Shown: positions 10,255 through 23,678 of the stretch, in pieces
How positions within the stretch are numbered: the stretch's first letter is position 1
Layout: every line of letters begins with the position of its first letter
DNA from: Balamuthia mandrillaris
Taxonomy: Eukaryota > Discosea > Longamoebia > Balamuthiidae
Reading direction: 5' to 3'
Assembly (NCBI GenBank): GCA_031835245.1
Contig: JAVKOQ010000469.1
Location: 1 to 34,813, forward strand
Length of the DNA stretch: 34,813 bases
The notes under the pieces: model-generated
The model's database searches: none
Seen by the model: only the letters and a program-made list of their open reading frames with translations
What the model was told of the DNA's origin: nothing
Position numbers and translations under genes: made by a program

Positions 10255-11098
10255 TAAAAAAAGAAAGAAAGAAAGAATACCGAGCAAAGGAGAGTGGTTT
10301 TGGTGATAGTGCCACCAACAAGGTTGCTGAAAGCAATGTTGATGCTTTGACTGTTGCCTTTCCGTGAGAGGGAAATACTTTCTAGAATTTCAGGAGCTTC
10401 AGAGGCGATAGGAGCAAGGAAAAAGGCTAGAAGAGTAGGGCTGATGCGCCAGGAAAAGGCGGTGGCGACAACGGCGTTGATGAATGGGTTGGAAAAGACA
10501 AAAATCAAGATGCCGCCAAGGCAAAGGAAGAGAACGCCTTTGGTAGTGGACTCTTCCTCTTCATCGTCTGAATCTTGTTCTCCTACAATAATGAAAGAAA
10601 ATGGTGGTGAAAACGACAACAGACAGAGAAGCAAAAGGAGAAGATACAAGAACAAAAAATAATGAGGTACCAGCTTCAATATCTTCAGAATGTTTGCCTT
10701 CATTCTTGCTTCCTTGAAGAGAGTAGATGAGGAAGAGGAAGTAAAAGACGAGTCCCACAGTGCATGAAACCCAGTTGAAGCTGAAGGCAATGATCGAGGC
10801 CGGGATGACAGTAGAGGCGGCCAAAATGTAGCACTGCGATTTGACCTAACGAGAAGGAAGAAAAAACGAAATAATGTTAATGGTTTCTCTCTCTCATTGA
10901 GAAGGAATCTAGAAAAGCGTTTGTGTACCGAGTGCTGGAGAAAGATACGGCCTGAGCCTCTGGCTCTGGCTCCTATCCACAAACAGGCACCCAAAGCTAC
11001 CGTACAAACCACTGCCGAGCAGCAGAGGAACAAAAGATAAGAAGAATGAGCAAAGGTAGGAAGAAGGAAGAAGGAACAAGAAAGACGGAAGCACAACA

Positions 11099-11136
<38 letters not shown>

Positions 11137-11566
11137 GCAGAGACAGGGAGCGAGCGAAGAGAGGAAGACAGAAATAACACGCAGAGCACAACGACAACAA
11201 GAAGAAGGCCATACCAATGGTACTGCCAGAAACTGCACCGACAGCAAACTTGGGGTTGCCGCTACTCAAAGCTGAAATAAAAAATATCGTCTCCGGCGCT
11301 ACTCGGTCCGAGAGAATCAAGAAAAAAACGGTAAGTTGAAGAGTAAGGGAGAAGAGAAGAAAGAAGAAAGAAGAAAGAAGAAGGAAAAAAGGGAGAATCG
11401 ACTCCAATCAGTTACCAGTGTTCAACCAAGCAATCACAAGACCTCCAATGATGGAGGCGTCGTACTTCTTGCCCAAAATCTCTCCGCCCTCACCCACGCA
11501 CCAGGAAGCAAACACCAACAAACAGAAACTGACCAAGCCGGTCATCAGATTCTGAAAGTCCTCCAT
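9911..11566 (-). CDS. Na+/Ca2+-exchanger-type cation antiporter (CaCA superfamily)
   Basis: Multi-pass membrane antiporter that exchanges Ca2+ for Na+ or H+. Minus-strand exons: 11566-11416, 11298-11215, 11011-10929, 10845-10671, 10582-10281, 10171-9911; phases agree and give 351 aa. The two inverted alpha repeats are visible: APETIFFISALSSGN-AVGAVSGSTI (exon 2) and ASEAPEILESISLS-NIAFSNLVGGTITKT (exon 5), each with the acidic residue of the ion site. They are separated by an acidic cytoplasmic loop (DSDDEEEE), and hydrophobic segments flank both. The protein is shorter than animal NCX and has no visible Calx-beta or EF-hand domain, so it resembles the minimal eukaryotic/prokaryotic form. Exon 2 could start three bases earlier. 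Ion specificity and membrane location are not determinable here. Confidence 0.85.
10207..10250. repeat. (GA)n in antiporter intron 5
   Basis: About 20 units; pyrimidine on the gene's sense (minus) strand. Confidence 0.94.
11098..11135. repeat. (GA)n in antiporter intron 2
   Basis: GA-rich tract within intron 11214-11012; sense-strand pyrimidine. Confidence 0.93.
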
Positions 11567-11831
11567 TCTTTATTTGTTTTTATTTTTATTTTTTTCACAA
11601 AAAAACCGTCTTGTGTGTATGTTGGTGTTTTGTTTGTGAACGTCTTTTATGTTTGTTCTGTTTGGGTGTTTGTTTTTTGTTCCTTTTTTTTTATTTCGTT
11701 TTCTTTTCTGCTTCTTCTTCTGGTTTTCCTTTTTCCTCCTGTATTTCGTTTTAATTTTTGAGACCAAACGATTTTGTTGTTTGTGTAAGTAACATGGGCG
11801 ATGGCTGCAAAGAATCAGTCTTGCCGTCTGC

Positions 11832-11902
11832 GGTTCCGTGGTGCAACGGTAGCACGTGAGCCTAACACGCTCAAGGTCGCGAGATCAACACTCGCCGGAA
11901 CC
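11832..11902 (+). tRNA. tRNA-Val (AAC)
   Basis: 71-nt intronless cloverleaf: 7-bp acceptor stem GGTTCCG/CGGAACC, D stem GTGC/GCAC, anticodon stem TGAGC/GCTCA with loop CTAACAC (anticodon AAC), T stem GCGAG/CTCGC. The T loop ATCAACA has A instead of T at position 54 but still fits the B-box consensus GWTCRANNC. A T6 run just downstream is a Pol III terminator. Confidence 0.95.
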
Positions 11903-12169
11903 TAATTTTTTGTAGATAGCACCTTTTATTTTGCCTCTTCTAACAAAAAATGCCACCAAGCCGCACCATGCACAAGCAACGCCTTCCTAAAAGTCTCTTT
12001 GCTGTCAACTCTGGGTCAAGTCTGACCTGCAATGTTGGTTGTGCCTGATCCCTTCGCTACTGTGCGTTGGAGTGAAAATTTTATTCGAGAACAGGGCTTC
12101 TTTGTCCACCGAAGCAAAAGAAACGAAAATGGAGGAGGTGGCTTTCACCCAAAATCTTTACAAAAAATA
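11903..12169. other. Spacer between inverted tRNA-Val genes
   Basis: 267 nt with no ORF or other RNA recognised. Each tRNA gene is followed by its own T6 tract, so the two transcripts converge here. Confidence 0.6.
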
Positions 12170-12240
12170 GGTTCCGGCGAGTGTTGATCTCGCGACCTTG
12201 AGCGTGTTAGGCTCACGTGCTACCGTTGCACCACGGAACC
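12170..12240 (-). tRNA. tRNA-Val (AAC), inverted second copy
   Basis: Exact reverse complement of the copy at 11832-11902, including the unusual T loop ATCAACA. It is followed on its own strand by a T6 run. The near-identity ends at the tRNA boundaries plus a short T-rich 3' flank. Confidence 0.95.
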
Positions 12241-12648
12241 GGGCGATGTTAGTGTGTCTTTATTTTCAGGTAGTCGTCTAGCAAAAGAATTGGGCTCCAC
12301 TCATTCGCCAGTTAAAAAAATTGAAGGAAAGAAAACAAAGAACCGTGAGAAGAAACAAAGAGAAGCGAACAAACGCCAGAACAAACACTTCTGTTCGCAC
12401 TGCTCTTTTGTGTTAGCCCCACCCTTGCGCTACTTTTACGTCTTGGGCCTACGCCACCAAATAGGGTACAATTCTTCTTCTTTTCACTTTCTTCGTCTTC
12501 TTTTTTTTCATCGCCTCCTACCAACAAAAAATCCTGCCTTCATCCAGTCATTAATCTTTCATCCAACTCTTTGTTCACCGTCCTACTACTTATTTTTATT
12601 TATTTTTTAGAAAATCTAACCAACGAAACAAAAAAATCATACAAATCC
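12241..12648. other. 5' region of the SH3-Rho gene
   Basis: No gene recognised. Pyrimidine-rich sequence leads to a good acceptor (CTTTCTTGTGCAG ending at 12675), so an untranslated or short coding upstream exon of the SH3-Rho gene may lie here. Confidence 0.4.
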
Positions 12649-15512
12649 ATGTCGTCTTCTTTCTTTCTTGTGCAGTTGAGAGCAAAGATCGGGCAGAGCC
12701 GCGGCTGCTACCACGTTTGGAACAGAGCGGAGGAAGGACCGGAGCCGGACTCCATCGGACGACCTCATCCCTACGAAGAACAACACCACCCTTCTTCTGC
12801 TTCTTCTTTTTACATTTCCAATCGAGCTCTCGCTACTGATCTGACTGAAGAAGAATCACCACAAGAAGAAGTCGAAGAAGAAGAGGAACGACGGGAGATC
12901 GATCGTGACGCAAGAGGGCGGCTTTTTGTTTCTCATGCCGAAAACGACGACAGTGGTCTTGCATCTGAAAAAGGAAGTGAAGTAGAAGAACTGAAAAAGA
13001 AAGAAGAACATCATCATCACCATCAGCATTTTCCCCATAATCATCAGCAGCACTACCAGCGATTAAAGCACAAACAGCAACAGCAGCAGGAGCACAAGAA
13101 CAAAAGAGAGCACAAACCAGAAGAGCAAGAGAACTTTGCGTCATCCAGTCACTCTGGCTGCGTGCCAACCGTTATTAACAAAATGTATCCACAACATCAA
13201 CATCAACAACAATACTCCACGCATCTTCCTCCTTCTCTTTCTCGTCCTTATCCTCACCACGAAGGAGCTAATGGAACTCCTCTTCCACCACTCCCTCCTC
13301 TTCCTACGTCATCTCTGTCTTCTTCACCACCACAAGCTCTCCCTTCGGTTCCGCCACGACCCGTTTTCTATGTCCCTTCATCTCGTCCATCATCGTCATT
13401 TAACCAACAGCCACAACAACAGCAACAAACCTCTTCTTCTACCTCCACTCGGTTCCCTTCTCCATCTGCTTCTTTTCATGTCACGCCACCACAACCACAG
13501 CCACATCCACAACCGTATGTTTCCTCTCAGCCAGAACCTGAACACGAACCACTGCTGCAAAATCAACAACAACACCCCTTTTCGCCTACTGACGAACATC
13601 CAGCTTCTTCCTCTGTTGTAGAATCTCTCATCAGTCCTCGTTACCAGCAACGCGAACTGCCACGACCTCAGAGAAAAGCTCCTACTCTACCAACCACTAC
13701 TGCCACTACTCCCACAGCATCACCAACTAAATCACATACGCAAACGCAAGCACCTGCGCCTGCTAGCAGCGTTGCCTCTCGCGCGTTGCTATTCTCTTCG
13801 CCTGCAGGTGGGCTGACCATAAGCCACAGCCAATCCACAAGACTTCCATCACCTTCTTCTGTTCAACAACAAAGAGCACCACTAGGAAATGTAAGAGGAG
13901 GCAGAGGACTGGGTGGACCAGCAGGGGGCGGAGGAAGAGGAACAGGAGAAAGAGGAAGAGGAGAAGGAGGAGGAAGAGGTGGAATGGGAAGAGGAGAAGC
14001 AGCAAGGCCATCCGGTTCCTACATTGTTCCTCGGCAAGCAGCTGCAACATTTTCTGGAAGAGGAATCGGAGGCGGAAGAGGGGTAAGAAGAGGAGGAAGA
14101 GGAGGAGTCTTAGCATCTCAACCTCTACCAACAATAACGAAACAAGAAGGAGGAGAAAGCAATGCCCCAAAATCGATTTTAAAAGCACGAGCTAAACCCT
14201 TGCCTCCTGCACCTGTTGCTGGGCAACCTCACGCAAGCAGACGACAACAAAGAAAATCTGCAGAACGTCGGCAAACATGGACACCACAACAAGCATCTTC
14301 CTTTGATCAACGAGCGGCGGTGAGAAGAGTGAGAGCTTTGCACGACTATCAAAAGGTGGAAGATAGAGAGATAAGCCTTCGCGCGGGCGAAATACTCCTC
14401 ATGCAAGGTGAAGAATGTGGAGGATGGGCCAAAGGAGTAAGTGAAGAGGAAGGAGAAGAAAAGTGTGGATGGTTTCCTTTTGCTTTCGTGGAAGTGTTGG
14501 AGGAAGGGTCAGAAGAAGGAAAGGAAAAAACCGAAGGAGTTGGAATAAGAGGAAGAGGAGGAGAAAGAGGAATTGGAGGGAGAGGCAGAGGATTGGCTAC
14601 GAGAGGCAAAGGAGGAGTAAATGGAAATCTTGTTGACGAACAGCGACAACGACGACTAAGAGAGGAACAAGAAGAGAACAAACGAAAAGCAGAAGAGGAG
14701 GCAGAAAAAAAACGTAAAGAAGCAGAAGAAACCGAGAAAAGAAGAAAAGCAAAAGAAGCAGAAGAGGAAATGTTACGGCAGAAGAAGGAAGAAGAACAAC
14801 ACAAACAAAAGGAAGAGGAGGAGGCTAAACAAAAACAACAAAGTTCAGAGCAACAACAATTCGCTCGAGCGTTATACGACTTTACCGACATTCGCTCCGA
14901 CGTTGAATTACCTCTTCAAAAAGGAGACATCATCGCATTGTGGCAATGCGATCCTCAACAAGAATGGTGGGAAGGAGAAATCATTTCTTCCGCTTCAGGA
15001 GAGAGTGAAAGCAGCAAAAATGGTCTCTTTCCTGCCAGCTATGTCGAAAAGTGTTCACCACCACAACAAACATCTCCAAGAGATAAACCTTCGCCACGTT
15101 CACCTTCTTCTGTTCCTGCTTCATCTCCGCGTCAACAAACTGCTTCCTCTCCCCGTCAACAACAAGAAAGTGGTTTAGTGGCAAATATGCATACTTTGGA
15201 TCTTGGAGGGGGCTTGGATCATAAAGGCAAGAAAGAGAAGAAAGAGAAGAAAGAGAAGAAACAAAAGAAAGAGAAAAAAGACGATGACTTTGTCATCATT
15301 CAACGACGAGATCCCGCTAAAGATAACAACAGCAATGAACCAAAAGAAGCTGTTTCATCTCCTACTTCATCCTCGTCTTCGGTGCCAACAGTGATGGGAG
15401 GAGGGGTAACGAGCGGAGGGTTAAGTTCTGTTCCGAAGTTGGAGAAAGTTACAAAGCTAGATAACGTGAAGCTGGTAGTCATCGGGGATGGAGCTGTTGG
15501 CAAAACATGCTT

Positions 15513-15550
<38 letters not shown>

Positions 15551-15806
15551 TTTCTCTTTCTCCTTTATCTATTTCATTCATTGACGATAACGTGCGAAAA
15601 AAAAGGTTGATTAGTTACACCGAAGATCGCTTTGACAGTCAATATGTTCCAACTGTGTTTGACAACATGAGCACTGGTGTCGAAATCGAAGGACAGATCA
15701 TCAACGTTAATCTCTGGGATACTGCTGGTTTGTCCTCTTGTTCACCTTGCTCATCTTGTTCTAGTTCATTTTCTTTCTTTCTTGATTTCTTTCTTTCCTT
15801 TCTTTC

Positions 15807-15884
<78 letters not shown>

Positions 15885-16381
15885 CATGTGAAATATTTAC
15901 GATAAACTACAGGTCAGGAAACATACGATCGACTGCGAATTCTTTCTTATCCAGATACAGACTGCTTCTTGCTCTGCTTCAGCCTTGTCTCAAGAGCCAG
16001 TTTCAATAACATCCTCTCCAAGTGGTATCCTGAGATCTCTCACAACTGTCCCTCCGCTCGAAGACTTCTCGTTGGCACCAAAATGGATCTTCGAGGTTCT
16101 CTCTTTTTGTTCTCCTGTATTACTTCTTTTTCTTCTAACAACTTTCAAATATGATAAAAATAGGAACTAAACCAGAAGAAGAGCCAACGACGGCAGAAAT
16201 AGAGGAGATGGTTCGGAAGATAGAGGCAGAGGGTTTTATTGAGTGCTCTGCGTTGACGCAACAAGGCGTCAAAGAAGTCTTTGACACCGCCATTCGTTAC
16301 GTGATCGCCAAACCGGACCCCCACCGAAAAGGCGGTGGCGCTAACCACCACAAAAAAGACAAGAAATGTATTCTCTGTTAA
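12649..16381 (+). CDS. Two-SH3 adaptor fused to a Rho/Rac-family GTPase
   Basis: Exons 12649-15512, 15606-15727, 15913-16095, 16164-16381 give about 1,128 aa. Order: disordered His/Gln/Pro-rich N terminus; RG/RGG-rich stretch (about residues 412-490); SH3-1 (VRALHDYQ to [11 protein letters not shown], about 555-615); second RG stretch; charged coiled coil (about 660-735); SH3-2 (ARALYDFT to [10 protein letters not shown], about 737-805); Lys-rich linker; Rho GTPase (from about 939). GTPase motifs are complete: GDGAVGKT (P-loop), YVPTVFDN (switch I), DTAGQE (switch II), GTKMD, ECSALTQ, and C-terminal CILC prenylation box after a basic tail. Both SH3 domains and the P-loop lie in the same uninterrupted exon, so the fusion does not depend on predicted splicing. 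Expected role: membrane-anchored switch carrying its own scaffold, acting on actin. The start is uncertain, because an acceptor at 12675 would bypass this ATG. Confidence 0.88.
15516..15547. repeat. (CT)n in SH3-Rho intron 1
   Basis: Begins directly after the donor GTAAG at 15513; sense-strand pyrimidine. Confidence 0.95.
15774..15884. repeat. (CTTT)n in SH3-Rho intron 2
   Basis: Long tetranucleotide tract within intron 15728-15912; again pyrimidine on the sense strand. Confidence 0.95.
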
Positions 16382-16453
16382 TACCGATAGTAAAACTTAT
16401 TTAAGGGTGACAAAAAACAACACAAGACAGACGAAGAGAGAGAAGCAGGAAAA

Positions 16454-16456
<3 letters not shown>

Positions 16457-16505
<49 letters not shown>
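16457..16505. repeat. (GA)n between convergent genes
   Basis: About 24 units between the SH3-Rho stop (16381) and the METAP2 stop (16551). It is pyrimidine in the METAP2 sense orientation and probably lies in a 3' UTR. Confidence 0.93.
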
Positions 16506-16507
<2 letters not shown>

Positions 16508-16550
16508 AACGAGAAGAACAAGAAGAGGAAAGAAGAAAGGTGTTATTTCT

Positions 16551-18513
<1,963 letters not shown>

Positions 18514-18840
18514 CCTTCCTTCTCGTTTGCGTTGTTGTTGTTGTTGTTGTGGATCTCTCTCTTTCTTCTGCGGAAAAAAAAACCGAGAGAAAAGCCAACG
18601 AAAAAAAAAAAAATCAGAGTGCTCTTGCGAGACTCCTCGTGCAATATGGTCGACATAAATTTAAATAAGGTCGACCGCAAATAACCTTCGATTTTCATTG
18701 GTGATTTGAAAATTGATCTTGATCATTTATTGTTCAAATGGGCTGCTCCTCTGGTCCAATTTTTCTCGTCAAATTCTGCAGCGTAAATCACCATCTAAAC
18801 GAATTCATTTTTGTTGATATATTACAAAACAAAAACAAAA
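18514..18840. promoter_or_regulatory. Divergent promoter region, METAP2 / SMYD4-like
   Basis: 327 bp between head-to-head starts. Two GGTCGAC motifs (18649-18655 and 18669-18675) flank an AT-only core, and two CCAAT-type motifs (ATTGG near 18699, CCAAT near 18757) are present. No gene is seen. Regulatory function is inferred. Confidence 0.45.
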
Positions 18841-19434
18841 ATGGAGCGTAACGCAGATGGCAATGCGGACTGGCAGGAAGAGGTCAGGACGGCCTCCAAG
18901 GCCCTTCGCGAAAACCCCAACGACGCGGCCTTCCTCGCTCGCCGCTACCACGCCTACATGGCCCTCCACCAGACGAAACCGGCCGAGGACGACGCTTTGG
19001 CCTACATACGTCTCCGCCCATCTTCGCCTCAAGTCACTTTCGCTTTTTTTTTTTTGTGGTCTTTGTTTCTGCTTTCTCCCTGCTTACTTACTCTGTTTTG
19101 TCTCTTCGCTTTTTTTTTTCACAACAAAAAGGGATACATTTTTCTGGGCCAATGCCACAAGCTCAACTCCAACTTTCTGCGAGCCGAGCAGGCCTATCTT
19201 CTGGGTTTGAGCCAAAAGAACGTGGCCACCACGGAGCAAAACAAAGCCCTTTTGGAGGAGCAGCTCACCCTCCTTCGAAAAGAAATGGAGCAGACCAACC
19301 AAGAGAAGGCCAAAGCCAAGCAAGCCCAACAAGAGCAACAGCAACTGACTCCAACAAAACTGTTGGAGAAAACTATTCAAAGTAATAACGTACGTTGCCT
19401 TTTTTTTTTTGGTTTTGGTAGAAAAGTGTTAACA

Positions 19435-19475
<41 letters not shown>

Positions 19476-19479
19476 TAAG

Positions 19480-19522
<43 letters not shown>

Positions 19523-20758
19523 ACAACAAACAACAAACAACAAAAGAGGAGAGAAGAAAGGTGGCACAATAGCAACCGCAGAAAACTGTTTGAAGGCTCC
19601 CCGTGGATCCGCCCCCAAAAGCTCAGCCAAATAGCTGGGTGGGGGGTCATTGCCACCGCCGACATCTCTGCTGGCACCATTCTCTTAGAAGAAGATCCCT
19701 TTGCCGCTGGTCTCAGTCTTTTATCTTTTTCTTCTTCTTCGTTCTTTAATTCTTTGGTAGAGGAAGAAGAACAGGAAGAAGAAAAAGATGGAAGAAAGAG
19801 GGTGAAAGGAAGGAAGAAGGGCCTCTGTGATCATTGCTTTCGTGTTATCTGCATCGAAGAAAGAGGAAATGAAGAAGGTGAAGGTGAAAGAAAAGAAGGG
19901 AGGTGTGAAGATTGTGGAGTGATCTACTGCAGCAAAGAATGTTGGCAAAGAGCAAAGGAGGAATACCATCTTATGCTGTGCAACCGTCGTCTTCTTCAAA
20001 AGGAGAAACCCGCGGAAAGTGAAGAAGATCCGATGGAAAAGCTAGAAGAGTACTGCAGAAGCTTCCAAAACTTTTATGCGTTGCTTCTCGCTCGTTTCTA
20101 TGCTCGTCTCTTCATCACCATGACTCATCTTCTTCACGAAGAGAAAGAAGAAAAGAAGTTGACAATCGACCTGTTTGAAAGAGCATGTGAGCAGCATTCA
20201 CTAGATACGTTCTTGTCGTTTGATACTGTGCCTGGAGAACCCAATCAACGAGGAAGCATCCTCTTCATCACTCAATGCATTCGTCAACAACTATTGCCTC
20301 GTTTTCAATCTCTTCTCAATCATCAAATAGAAAGAGAAGAACGAAAAGAAGACAGAGAAGTGGCAAATCGGATCTTTTCGTTGGAACAGTTCATGAAGTT
20401 TTGGTGGATTGTCAGAATGAACTGTATTTCGATCCCTTGTTGGTGGAATGGGGAGAAAGTGAAAGGAGTAGAAATAACTGGTTTGTTTGTCAAGACCGCC
20501 ATGTTCAATCATTCCTGCGAACCAAACGCACAATACCTCTTTTGCAAAAGCTTTGGACGAAAAGAAGAGAAAGAAGGCAAGTATCAACATAGATTGAAGA
20601 TGAAAGCAGTGAAAGATATCAAAAAGGGAGAAGAGGTACATATTTCGTACGTTGGCAGCGCTGACTTGAAAACTTTGGAGAGAAATACAAGAAGAGAATA
20701 TCTGTCGAGCAGTTACTTCTTCGACTGTGAATGCTCGCGTTGTCAAAGAGGAGAATAA
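18841..20758 (+). CDS. SMYD4-like protein: TPR, SET and MYND domains
   Basis: Putative protein-lysine methyltransferase. Exons 18841-19032 and 19132-about 19389 encode TPR-like helices (GYIFLGQCHKLNSNFLRAEQAYLLGL) and a Gln-rich coiled region. The third exon, ending at 20758, carries the split SET domain: IAGWGVIATADISAGTILLE, a MYND finger (LCDHC, then CEDCGVIYCSKECW and a final H-x3-C), then MFNHSCEPNAQY (the NHSC cofactor-site motif), EEVHISY and post-SET FDCECSRC. AATAAA at 20821-20826 is a likely polyadenylation signal. The exon 2 to 3 junction is unresolved: a (CAA)n-rich tract at 19433-19545 lies in the intron, and the obvious donor (19390) and acceptor (19572) are out of phase. A pair such as the donor at 19382 with an acceptor before GCTCCCCG restores the frame. 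Confidence 0.8.
19433..19545. repeat. (CAA/ACA)n trinucleotide tract
   Basis: Long CAA/ACA repeat between the TPR and SET exons of the SMYD4-like gene, ending in short AAC variants; probably intronic. Confidence 0.93.
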
Positions 20759-20842
20759 GGAACAAAAAAGCAACAAGAAAAATTAAGAATGAAACAGAGA
20801 ATGGAGTGAGCTTAAAAAAAAATAAAGAATCGCTTCATTCAT

Positions 20843-21985
20843 TCATGAGGAAGAATCAGAAGAGGAAGGTGGATTCTCTGTGAGCCGTATGAGCGATGCT
20901 TCTGCATCCTTTCTGGATGGTGTTGCGGCGGCCGCTGCTGCCAAAGCGTTGCTTGTACTCGTTGCTGGTGCGGCTCTGCATTTTAAAAAAACGACGGAGA
21001 GGAAGAGGGAAAAGGAACGTCATAAAATTGACAGACAAAAAAAAAGGTGAAAGAAAACTTACGCTTTCTTCCGAACGCTTCCACGTTTCTTAGGAGTAAC
21101 ACCCACAATCGCAGATCCACTACCACCCGAAGAACCAGACCCGCCAGGCGCACTGCTCTTCCGTGGATCCTTTGTCAAGAGGCTGTTGAAAAAGTCGGAG
21201 AGGACCTTATGCTCGCTGGGGCTACTGCCTTTGGGGCTGCCTTTGGCGGCGCTGACGGGAGTGCCAAGCTCAGCAGCTGCCTTGGAGGGTGTCATCAGGT
21301 TGATTGCACTCTCCGCGCGAGAGGTAATACTGCTGCCCTTGCTGCTTACTGGAGTTGTTGGGTTGGAGGGACGATTTGGGCGAGCCAAATCTATAAATAT
21401 GTTTAAAAAAGCACAAACAAAGCAAAAGAGTGAGATTAAAATAGCAATCACGACAACGGTGCTCAATCAAAAAAAAAAAAAGCAAACCTTTGGAAGAAGC
21501 TTGCCGCATGGAGCTCCGTTTGGGCGTGACCGGAGAGGAATCAAATGAACTCGGCGAGCCTGGCCGCTGCGTTTCCGTCTCCTCAATAGCCTTGAGATGC
21601 TTAGCGAGGAACTCTTGGTCATCCTCGGCCAGGCTCTCTATCTCGTATTGAGAAATCTTGGTGTCCTTCATGAAAGGCAGGGGAGTGGGGATGATCTCGT
21701 TGTAGAGGCTGAGGTCGGCCTCCCCACAGATGTTTTGGTTTTTAAAGTCAATGTCGATTTTGGCGAGGGAGTCCCAACCAGAGGGCACGAAGAGGGAGTC
21801 CTTCTCGAGAACTTGGGCGGGGGAATGGAACTCAAAGTTGTAGAGGCGGTGTTTGAGGTAGTTGAAGAGGAGGGAGCATTGGATGTTGCGTTTGGCGGAG
21901 GTGTACAGCAATGTGGCTCCATCTATGAGAGAAAGATAAAAGAGAAAATGAGACGAAAACCAAAATAATAGGAATGAAAGATAAG

Positions 21986-22025
<40 letters not shown>

Positions 22026-22570
22026 CATTGGAGGCAGATCCTGCGGAGGTACTGTTGAATGTACGTAAAGTGATCATCTCTATAACTATATTCCTTCTCT
22101 AATCCTTCCAACATATCAACCTGATACAAGAAACACAAAGTGAGTCGAAAAATGCAGCTCGAAAGTATTGTTGGTTTGGCAACAAATGGTTCACCTTTTG
22201 ACACACAACAACGATTGGGATGCCAAGATTGTGTGTTAGAACACCTTCCCCCAAAGGCAGCAATGTCTGAGTGAGAGAGAGAGAGAGAGAGAGAGAAGAA
22301 ATGAACATGTAAGAAACAGGTAATTAAACAAAAAGAATAGATACCAAACGTACATCATCTCCACTACCAAAATCTAGTTGAGTGTCATTTGATGGATTAT
22401 GTTCAGCATTGATGGCAGGAGGGGCTTCAGATGTTACAGAAACCGAAGAGGAGGTGCCCTTTTGTGTGGGTTTGGGTTCTTTGTAGTTTTGAAAGTGTAG
22501 CACAGCTGTTGAATGTGTTTGAGAAAATGTTAGTATCAAAGATAGGTGGCAATAAATGACAAGAGAGAGC

Positions 22571-22614
<44 letters not shown>

Positions 22615-22972
22615 TGTCAACGAGAAAGAGAAATGAAGAGAAAACCTTTCTTCTTCAGTGATTCAAGAGCGCCTTTAGGGAGCTTAAGCTTTATGGCCTC
22701 GATGTGATCCTCGACGACTTTTAGCCAGTCCTGGAGGGTTTTGGCAAAGGTCCAAGGTTGAGTGAAGTCCAACACTATCACCACCATACTGTTTCCTATC
22801 GTCTTTTCATTGATGGCAAACTCGAGAAGGGAGGCATGGCCTACATCACCCTCTAATGTCCAAACATGCGTCCTCGCCAGCACATCTAATCAAGTCAAGG
22901 ATATGTTTAGCACATGCAGAGTAAGAGAAAGGAGAGAATAAGGGAAAAAAAAGGAAGAGAATGAGCGCAAAG

Positions 22973-23007
<35 letters not shown>

Positions 23008-23678
23008 GAGAATAGAGAATAGAATAGATCAGGGACTTGAGAATAACGAATAGAAAATAAAGAACCGAGGACAGAGGATAGAGAATAGCGAATAGAGATC
23101 TATACGAAAAGGAAGAGAGAGAGCGAGAGAGAGAGAGAGAGAGAGAGAGACCAAAAAGAAGAGGTAGCCACAAACATAAGAGAAAAAGGGGAGAAACGCT
23201 GCGAATAGGAAAGAAGGAAAAGTAGAAGATGAAAAACAACGTGAAACAAACCGTCGCTTTCATCACTCATAAAAACGTCGAGGTAAGTGTAGTCCAAGGC
23301 AACACCATCCTTCGAGGCTTCCGTATGGTCCAACCCTTGTATGCGTGCAATGAGGCTTGACTTACCGGTAGAACGGTCACCTTTAAACAACAAAAAATTT
23401 TAGATTAACAAAGGAGCGAGGGAAACCCCCAAAAAAAATGAGGAGAGAATAAGAAAAACAAAACCTAAGAGCAGAACAGTTTTGCTTTCCAGCAGATGAT
23501 TCTTTTGCGCAGAGTCGCGTAATACTTGTTGCCAAAGATTGTCTTCCTTTTGTTCTGTCTCCTTCTCTTTGCCGTTACTGCTGCTACTGCTACCACTACT
23601 GGCACTACTTCCTCCTTTCTTTTTGTCCTTTGCATCATCGACGGAAGCCGACGCGGCCCCAACGCGAAGATCCGACAT
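20843..23678 (-). CDS. DYNC1LI: Cytoplasmic dynein light intermediate chain
   Basis: Subunit that binds the dynein heavy chain through its GTPase-like domain and cargo adaptors through its C-terminal helix. Minus-strand exons: 23678-23465, 23380-23252, 22885-22646, 22505-22345, 22266-22195, 22120-22027, 21922-21488, 21390-21063, 20975-20843; phases agree, 601 aa. Landmarks: NLWQQVL near the N terminus, P-loop GDRSTGKSS formed across intron 1, VWTLEGD, VVIVLDFTQPW, LPLGEGVLTHNLGIPIVVV, EKEYSYRDDHFTYIQQ, GATLLYTSAK, SLFVPSGWDS, LAEDDQEFL, then Ser/Pro-rich linker, SDFFNSLLTK and, in the last exon, a short helix EASLIRLTENP like the adaptor-binding helix. The last exon depends on a donor right after the frame's terminal lysines, so it is easily missed. 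Confidence 0.95.
21992..22021. repeat. (GA)n in dynein LIC intron
   Basis: Lies in intron 22026-21923; sense-strand pyrimidine near the donor. Confidence 0.93.
22567..22614. repeat. (GA)n-rich tract in dynein LIC intron 3
   Basis: Interrupted GA tract in intron 22645-22506; sense-strand pyrimidine. Confidence 0.93.
22979..23150. repeat. (GA)n tracts and GAATA repeats in dynein LIC intron 2
   Basis: Two GA tracts (about 22979-23003 and 23115-23150) flank a stretch with repeated AGAATAG-like units in intron 23251-22886, the longest intron of the gene. Confidence 0.9.

Noticed and set aside
11336-11767. Frames around the antiporter start
   Set aside because: They cover antiporter exon 1 in the wrong orientation or T-rich upstream sequence; no family resemblance.
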